Position numbers and translations under genes: made by a program
Notes under the pieces: generated by a model
Seen by the model: the letters and a program-made list of their open reading frames with translations, nothing else
What the model was told of the DNA's origin: nothing
The model's database searches: none
NCBI GenBank assembly: GCA_017999075.1
Contig: JAGOBX010000059.1
Location: forward strand, 1 to 12,060
Direction: 5' to 3'
DNA from: Candidatus Babelota bacterium
Lineage (GTDB): Bacteria; JAGOBX01
Length of the DNA: 12,060 bases
In this document: positions 8,318-12,060 of the stretch, piece by piece
Numbering within the stretch: position 1 is the first letter of the stretch
Layout: the number at the start of each line of letters is the position of its first letter

Positions 8318-9361
8318 TTATTTGCATTCTGACAAATTATTCTGATAAGGGTAAAAGAAAACTTTTTTTTCGGTTATAATTGCCGAAATATTTTCTGCCG
8401 GAGTTACGTCAAAAGCAGGATTATAAACTTTTACATCATATGGAGCAATCCTGACATTAAATGGTTCAACAACTTCAAGGTAATTTCTTTCTTCTATTGG
8501 AATAAGATCTCCATTTTTCAGTGATAAGTCCAGAGTTGATGAAGGAGCCGCAACATACATAGGAATATTGTGATGTTTGGCTAAAACAGATAAAGAATAA
8601 GTTCCTATTTTATTTGCAGTATCACCATTTGCTGCAATCCTGTCAGCGCCTACTATAATACAATCAATTTTATTATTTTTCATCAACCATCCAGCCATAT
8701 TATCGCATATAACTGTAGTGTCAATGTCATTTAATATAAGTTCGAATGCTGTAAGCCTTGCTCCCTGAAGAAGAGGTCTGGTTTCATCAGCATAAACTTT
8801 TATTTTTTTTCCCTGGCTTGCAGCAGAATAAATTACAGCTAAGGCAGTTCCATAACCGCTTACTGCAAGACCTCCTGCATTACAATGCGTAAGTATAGTC
8901 ATACCGTCTTTTATCAAAGCAGAACCGTTTTTCCCTATTGATTTAGACATTTCGAGATCTTCTTCGTAAATTTTTATGCTTTCTTCAATTAGTGATTTTT
9001 TTATTTTATCAATTTTTTTTTCAGAGATTTTTTTTGCGTGTTCCGTCATTCTGTTTATTGCCCAGCTTAAATTGACAGCAGTAGGTCTTGTAGCATTCAA
9101 TTCGTCAGCAATTTTTTTCAGCGATAAATAAAATTCGTCAAAATTTTCGGAACTGATTTGCTGCGCGCCTAAAGCAACTCCCATTGCTCCGGCAATTCCT
9201 ATAGCAGGGGCTCCGCGTACCTGCATAGTTTTAATTGCTGTAATTATTTGTTTGTAATCATCGCAATGTATAAGTTCATAATTTACCGGAAGTTTTGTCT
9301 GGTCTATGAGTCTGACTTTATTGTTTTCCCACAATACAGGGGTTATTTTATCGATATTCAT
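8318..9361 (-). CDS. mtnA: S-methyl-5-thioribose-1-phosphate isomerase
   Basis: 347 residues of the eIF2B-like isomerase family. It converts 5-methylthioribose 1-phosphate to 5-methylthioribulose 1-phosphate in the methionine salvage pathway. Motifs are VRGAPAIGIAGA (about 48-59), RPTAVNLSWA, THCNAGG with catalytic C160, ADETRPLLQGARLTAFEL, and VGADRIAANGD with catalytic D240. Counted from the ATG at 9361, C160 and D240 match the B. subtilis numbering, which supports this start. A TTG four codons upstream (9373) is open, but it overlaps the GGAGGG ribosome site and is unlikely to be used. No other salvage gene (mtnK, mtnB and so on) is in the window. It probably heads the mtnA-acpS-binding protein-kinase transcript. 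Some homologues act on ribose-1,5-bisphosphate or other sugar phosphates, but the close motif match favours MtnA. Confidence 0.94.
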   Translation of the reverse strand: MNIDKITPVLWENNKVRLIDQTKLPVNYELIHCDDYKQIITAIKTMQVRGAPAIGIAGAMGVALGAQQISSENFDEFYLSLKKIADELNATRPTAVNLSWAINRMTEHAKKISEKKIDKIKKSLIEESIKIYEEDLEMSKSIGKNGSALIKDGMTILTHCNAGGLAVSGYGTALAVIYSAASQGKKIKVYADETRPLLQGARLTAFELILNDIDTTVICDNMAGWLMKNNKIDCIIVGADRIAANGDTANKIGTYSLSVLAKHHNIPMYVAAPSSTLDLSLKNGDLIPIEERNYLEVVEPFNVRIAPYDVKVYNPAFDVTPAENISAIITEKKVFFYPYQNNLSECK

Positions 9362-9365
9362 AAAT

Positions 9366-9371
9366 CCCTCC
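9366..9371 (-). promoter_or_regulatory. Shine-Dalgarno site deciding the mtnA start
   Basis: On the minus strand GGAGGG is followed by ATTT and then the ATG at 9361-9359. It is the strongest ribosome site in this operon and overlaps the upstream TTG alternative, so the ATG is preferred. Confidence 0.8.
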
Positions 9372-9382
9372 AATCAAATAAT

Positions 9383-9415
9383 TCCGTATTAACATGCATA
9401 ACGGATTTTCATCAA
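9383..9415 (-). promoter_or_regulatory. Candidate mtnA promoter with overlapping dyad
   Basis: On the minus strand TTGATG (9415-9410) and TAATAC (9391-9386), preceded by a TG extension, are 18 bases apart. This places a start site about 10 bases ahead of the ribosome site. An imperfect dyad, TCCGT (9383-9387) / ACGGA (9401-9405), brackets the -10 and contains the palindrome ATGCAT (9394-9399). It could be a repressor site or chance. The 88-base leader is too short for a SAM-I riboswitch. Confidence 0.3.
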
Positions 9416-9421
9416 TAATTT

Positions 9422-9451
9422 TTCCGGAATTTTTAATAAACCCGGAATTTT
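9422..9451. repeat. Short CCGG repeats between moxR and mtnA
   Basis: CCGGAATTTT occurs twice (9424-9433 and 9442-9451), 18 bases apart, the second copy running into the moxR stop codon. TTCCGG (9422-9427) can also pair with CCGGAA (9442-9447) across a 14-base loop. On the minus strand the 3' side is A-rich rather than T-rich, so it is a poor intrinsic terminator for moxR. Its role is unclear. Confidence 0.4.
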
Positions 9452-10454
9452 AATTGTTTTTTTTACATTCTTTAATAAGCAAATCTATTATATTTTCAAC
9501 AGAAATATTACTTGCAGCAGCATTAAAATTCAATATTATTCTATGTCCCAGTACATTATAAATATTTTTTAAAACGTCTTCCTTAATGCAGTACAATCTG
9601 CCGTTTAAAAGAGCTGAAGCTTTTGCCGCGAGCGTAATATATTGAGATGCCCTTGGTCCTGCACCCCAATTTACATTTTTTTTAATTTCTTCAATGTTAG
9701 TTGTTTCTGGCCGCGAGGCCCTGGTTATATTTAAAATAAAATTGATCAACTCATCAGATATAAGTATATCTCTGATTATTTTTTGTGTTTCAAGCAATTC
9801 TGATTTAGTAAAAACATTTTCTATATTCTGTTCCAGGTTGAATGTTGTATTTTTTATTATAACAGATTCTTCTTCAAAACTCGGATAATTCAATTTTATA
9901 CTGAACATAAATCTGTCAAGTTGCGCTTCTGGCAATGGATAAGTTCCTTCCTGCTCAATAGGATTTTGAGTTGCAAGAACTAAAAACGGTTTATCAAGTT
10001 CATATTTTTGACCGCCTGCTGTAACCGATAATTCCTGCATAGATTCAAGAAGAGCGCTTTGAGTTTTTGGGGGGGTTCTGTTAATTTCATCAGCAAGGAG
10101 TATATTTGTGAAAATAGGTCCTTTACTGAATTTAAAATATCTGTCTTTTGTTTCTTTATCTATTTGCAATATGTCCGATCCGAGAATATCTGCAGGCATT
10201 AAATCAGGAGTGAATTGTATTCTGTTAAAATTAAGATCAAGAGTTTTCGAAACTGTTTTTACTATAAGAGTTTTAGCTAAACCTGGAACACCTATAAGAA
10301 GACAGTGACCATTGCAAAGCAAAGCTGTTATTATAGAATCAATAGTTTTTTCCTGGCCTACAATAATTTTTCCTATCTCGGCAATAAGGTTTGAGTAAGA
10401 TGTTTTTATTTTATGAGTCAAATCTAATTTTTTATCATTTGAAATTTTGTTCAT
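9450..10454 (-). CDS. MoxR-family AAA+ ATPase
   Basis: 334 residues, the usual MoxR length. Seen in order: Walker A GVPGLAKT (55-62), Walker B ILLADE (118-123, D122/E123), the family segment NRTPPKTQSALLE, sensor 1 ATQNPIEQEGTYPLPEAQLDRF (N164, R181), and sensor 2 in GAGPRASQYI (R268), then the helical lid. MoxR proteins are cytoplasmic ATPases thought to remodel partner proteins, typically VWA-domain proteins encoded beside them with a DUF58 gene. Here the downstream neighbour is mtnA and upstream is a divergent FecR gene, so the usual partners are missing. The start ATG has a GGAG ribosome site about 6 bases upstream. Confidence is high for family, low for the process served. Confidence 0.95.
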   Translation of the reverse strand: MNKISNDKKLDLTHKIKTSYSNLIAEIGKIIVGQEKTIDSIITALLCNGHCLLIGVPGLAKTLIVKTVSKTLDLNFNRIQFTPDLMPADILGSDILQIDKETKDRYFKFSKGPIFTNILLADEINRTPPKTQSALLESMQELSVTAGGQKYELDKPFLVLATQNPIEQEGTYPLPEAQLDRFMFSIKLNYPSFEEESVIIKNTTFNLEQNIENVFTKSELLETQKIIRDILISDELINFILNITRASRPETTNIEEIKKNVNWGAGPRASQYITLAAKASALLNGRLYCIKEDVLKNIYNVLGHRIILNFNAAASNISVENIIDLLIKECKKNN

Positions 10455-10472
10455 TTTTTCTCCGCTGCAAGA

Positions 10473-10501
10473 ATTATAATGTAACTTAACTTAACATAAA
10501 A
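10473..10501 (-). promoter_or_regulatory. Candidate moxR promoter
   Basis: On the minus strand a perfect TATAAT (10478-10473) lies about 19 bases before the moxR ATG, with only a weak -35 (TTTTAT, 10501-10496) at 17-base spacing. A start site here would give a leader of only about 12 bases, just containing the GGAG site, which lowers confidence. Confidence 0.3.
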
Positions 10502-10639
10502 ACTTATTTTATTGAATTTTAAAAATAAATAATGTTAAATAAAATTCTGTATATTTTTTATGTTAAAGCCGCTTAATTTAAATTTAGTATTGAATAATAA
10601 TTAAATAATTAAGAATTTCAATCAATTTTTTCAATTTTC

Positions 10640-10668
10640 TTGACTTTTTTATATATTTGTATTATTTA
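10640..10668 (+). promoter_or_regulatory. Candidate promoter for the FecR-domain gene
   Basis: TTGACT (10640-10645), one base from the consensus -35, and TATTTA (10663-10668) are 17 bases apart. The leader would be about 70 bases. TATTAT at 10660 is a nearby alternative -10 with a short spacer. Confidence 0.4.
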
Positions 10669-10727
10669 GTATTAGTTAAACTTAATATTAATAGAATTGT
10701 ACGCTTTATTTGCCATGTAAAAAAAAC

Positions 10728-10733
10728 GGAGGG
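10728..10733 (+). promoter_or_regulatory. Shine-Dalgarno site of the FecR-domain gene
   Basis: GGAGGG lies 12 bases ahead of the ATG at 10746, slightly farther than usual. The nearer TTG at 10736 is out of frame, so the ATG is retained. Confidence 0.6.
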
Positions 10734-10745
10734 CTTGAATAATTA

Positions 10746-11672
10746 ATGATTAACAAACTACAAACCAAAAAAAACAGCATAATATTTTTAATTTTATCTA
10801 TTATAATTTTAAACCATTTACCTTGTCTTGCAGTAACTATAAAACTTAAAAACGGAATTCAATATATAAACTCAAAAATCATTTTAGAAGATAAAGTTTT
10901 TATAAATAAACCAGAAAAACTTGAAGTTGAAGTTTCGCTTGGAAATTCAAGCGGCAGGATTTTAATTAATTATGAAGATATATATGATATAGAACATAAT
11001 GAAAGTTTATTAAAACCTGTTGTATCAGGGAAATCAGGAGAAGTTAAAATTTTAGATTTAACAGGAAATACTGTTTCTGTGAATGAATTAAGTCCATTAG
11101 ATTCCGTTATTACAGGACCAAAATCATATTGTGACATTTCTTTTTATGATTTGCCTTCAATAAGGTTAGGGGCAAATTCAAAACTTGAATGCAAAATAGA
11201 TTTAATCGATCCTTCTGTTATTTCAACAGGATTAGGGGAAGAAGCTGTTCCTGCTGCCGTGGCTGTTCCATCTCCTGAAAATCCTGCTGCAGAAGTTGAT
11301 CCTGAAGACAATAAAAAAGAAGAATATGTATTTTTTCTGGATAATGGAGAATTAAGCGGAATTTTTAATAAAAAAAAAGAAGGGGCGGTTTATTCTGCTG
11401 GATTTTTGCTTGATGTCCAGGATGCGTTTATTGTAGTAAAAAGCCCTAAATTTTATATTAAAAATTCTATAGTGGCAGGAAGTTCTGTATTAACATTGCT
11501 TGCAGTGGATGGTGATATTAGGTTTACGGTAAAAAAACTCGGGAAGACATTTCAAATAAGAAGCGGACAATTTGTAGTAATATATGATGGCGACAGAGTT
11601 CAAAACCGAATGAATTATACCGAATCTCCGGAAATGAAGGCTATATACGATAAATTAAATTCAATGGAGTAA
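10746..11672 (+). CDS. Secreted FecR-domain protein with interrupted FecR domain
   Basis: 308 residues. A Sec signal peptide (hydrophobic about 12-24, likely cut after CLA near residue 29) sends it to the periplasm or outside. Residues about 31-85 are a small beta-rich segment starting TIKLKNG and ending YEDIYDIE. A FecR-like first half (about 95-150) has SGKSGEVKILDL, LSPLDSVITGP and SIRLGANSKLE. An acidic Pro/Ala-rich insert (about 163-193) follows. A FecR-like second half (about 194-282) has FLDNGELSG, VKSPKFYI and IRSGQFVVI. Unlike true FecR anti-sigma regulators it has no cytoplasmic domain or single internal TM helix, so a structural or surface role is more likely than sigma control. 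The next gene starts 7 bases after its stop and has its own signal peptide, so the two probably form an operon. Confidence 0.75.
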   Translation: MINKLQTKKNSIIFLILSIIILNHLPCLAVTIKLKNGIQYINSKIILEDKVFINKPEKLEVEVSLGNSSGRILINYEDIYDIEHNESLLKPVVSGKSGEVKILDLTGNTVSVNELSPLDSVITGPKSYCDISFYDLPSIRLGANSKLECKIDLIDPSVISTGLGEEAVPAAVAVPSPENPAAEVDPEDNKKEEYVFFLDNGELSGIFNKKKEGAVYSAGFLLDVQDAFIVVKSPKFYIKNSIVAGSSVLTLLAVDGDIRFTVKKLGKTFQIRSGQFVVIYDGDRVQNRMNYTESPEMKAIYDKLNSME

Positions 11673-11679
11673 ATAATAA

Positions 11680-12060
11680 ATGAAATTTTTTCTGAAGTTA
11701 TGTTTTATAATAATTTTATTAATAATATCTATTAATCCTGCTGATTCGTTGGAACTTGCCGTAGAAAATGTAAAAGATTTTAAAGTGGTTGATTGGAATA
11801 ATGACGGAAAAACTGATATTGTATTATATTTTATTGATGGAAAATTTGGAGTTATGCTCAATTTATCAAAAAATGATTCGGAATTTAATTTTTCTGAAAT
11901 AAAATATTTATCAAAACAAACCGAAAAAAATGAAGAAAATATGAAAAATGCCATTTCAGGTGAAAATAATGCATATGCTGTCAACCGCAGCAAAGACAAT
12001 ATAAAAAAAAGTGATGTTGAAAATGAAAAAGGAATCTCGATATCTAAAGAAGAATTGCTT
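11680..12060 (+). CDS. Secreted protein with FG-GAP/VCBS-like motif (3' end cut by window edge)
   Basis: The frame opened by the ATG at 11680 is uninterrupted for 127 codons to the right edge. A GGAG ribosome site (11666-11669) lies in the end of the previous gene. The first 23 residues are a signal peptide (MKFF, hydrophobic core, likely cut near NPADS). Residues about 34-58 read KVVDWNNDGKTDIVLYF, a D-x-N-x-D-G loop like those of calcium-binding FG-GAP/VCBS beta-propeller repeats. After that comes a polar Lys/Asn/Glu-rich stretch (about 65-127) of low complexity. The product is probably an extracytoplasmic protein, but only one motif is visible and the function is unknown. Strand, start and operon position with the FecR gene are well supported. 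Confidence 0.7.
   Translation, partial: MKFFLKLCFIIILLIISINPADSLELAVENVKDFKVVDWNNDGKTDIVLYFIDGKFGVMLNLSKNDSEFNFSEIKYLSKQTEKNEENMKNAISGENNAYAVNRSKDNIKKSDVENEKGISISKEELL

Larger units (their letters stand above)
10455..10745. other. Divergent intergenic region
   Basis: These 291 bases between the divergent moxR and FecR genes are very AT-rich. I see no ORF, tRNA or clear hairpin in them. Near the moxR side there are short CTTAA iterations (about 10484-10495). They appear to hold only the two candidate promoters listed separately and the FecR ribosome site. Confidence 0.6.

Noticed and set aside
9362-9373. Longer mtnA from TTG at 9373
   Set aside because: The TTG overlaps the GGAGGG site; the ATG at 9361 is correctly placed after it and gives catalytic residue numbers matching B. 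subtilis.
9362-9449. SAM riboswitch in the mtnA leader
   Set aside because: Only 88 bases, with no multi-helix fold or conserved SAM-I core visible.
9422-9460. Plus-strand intrinsic terminator (CCGG stem followed by T-rich DNA)
   Set aside because: No plus-strand gene reaches this point; the T run is simply the antisense of moxR Lys codons.
9694-10308. Two plus-strand ORFs (9694-9888 and 10108-10308)
   Set aside because: Both are antisense to conserved MoxR motifs and have no motif of their own.
11661-11999. 112-codon minus-strand ORF
   Set aside because: Opposes the plus-strand secreted-protein gene at 11680, which has a ribosome site, signal peptide and calcium-loop motif; the minus frame has none of these.

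Overview
The window is strongly AT-rich, with many A and T homopolymer runs, and its genes read with the standard code. It looks like ordinary chromosome of a bacterium with an envelope and a periplasm: there are Sec signal peptides, a YbgC-like thioesterase, a FecR-domain protein and a periplasmic-binding-type protein. The gene style (a large TPR/Hanks-type kinase, a stand-alone MoxR, FecR and FG-GAP secreted proteins) would fit a poorly studied lineage such as a low-GC candidate phylum, but nothing here fixes the taxonomy. No tRNA, rRNA, CRISPR array, transposase or phage gene was seen.

Layout. (1) 1-5325, plus strand: a membrane-anchored TPR protein with a C-terminal Ser/Thr kinase (cut at the left edge), a YbgC/4HBT acyl-CoA thioesterase, and a cytoplasmic GH15-type glycoside hydrolase. 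A hairpin at 5348-5366 separates this block from the convergent block. (2) 9361 down to 5370, minus strand: a tight run of mtnA (methylthioribose-1-phosphate isomerase), acpS (holo-ACP synthase), a secreted ABC-type substrate-binding protein and a sensor histidine kinase. The last three are joined by a 1-base overlap and a 0-base junction. (3) 10454-9450, minus strand: a MoxR-family AAA+ ATPase, 88 bases upstream of mtnA. (4) A 291-base divergent intergenic region with candidate promoters in both directions. (5) 10746-12060, plus strand: a secreted FecR-domain protein, then a secreted protein with an FG-GAP/VCBS-like motif that runs off the right edge.

How the genes work together. The clearest functional unit is the binding protein plus histidine kinase. 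They look like a two-gene sensor whose ligand-binding part is a separate secreted protein, since no ABC permease, ATPase or response regulator lies beside them. mtnA and acpS upstream are housekeeping enzymes (methionine salvage; activation of acyl carrier protein) that appear to share the transcript. The FecR and FG-GAP genes form a second pair of envelope proteins, divergent from moxR. I found no clear sign of a wholly new system. The most notable points are the split sensor, the reversed TPR-kinase architecture, and a MoxR without its usual DUF58/VWA partners.
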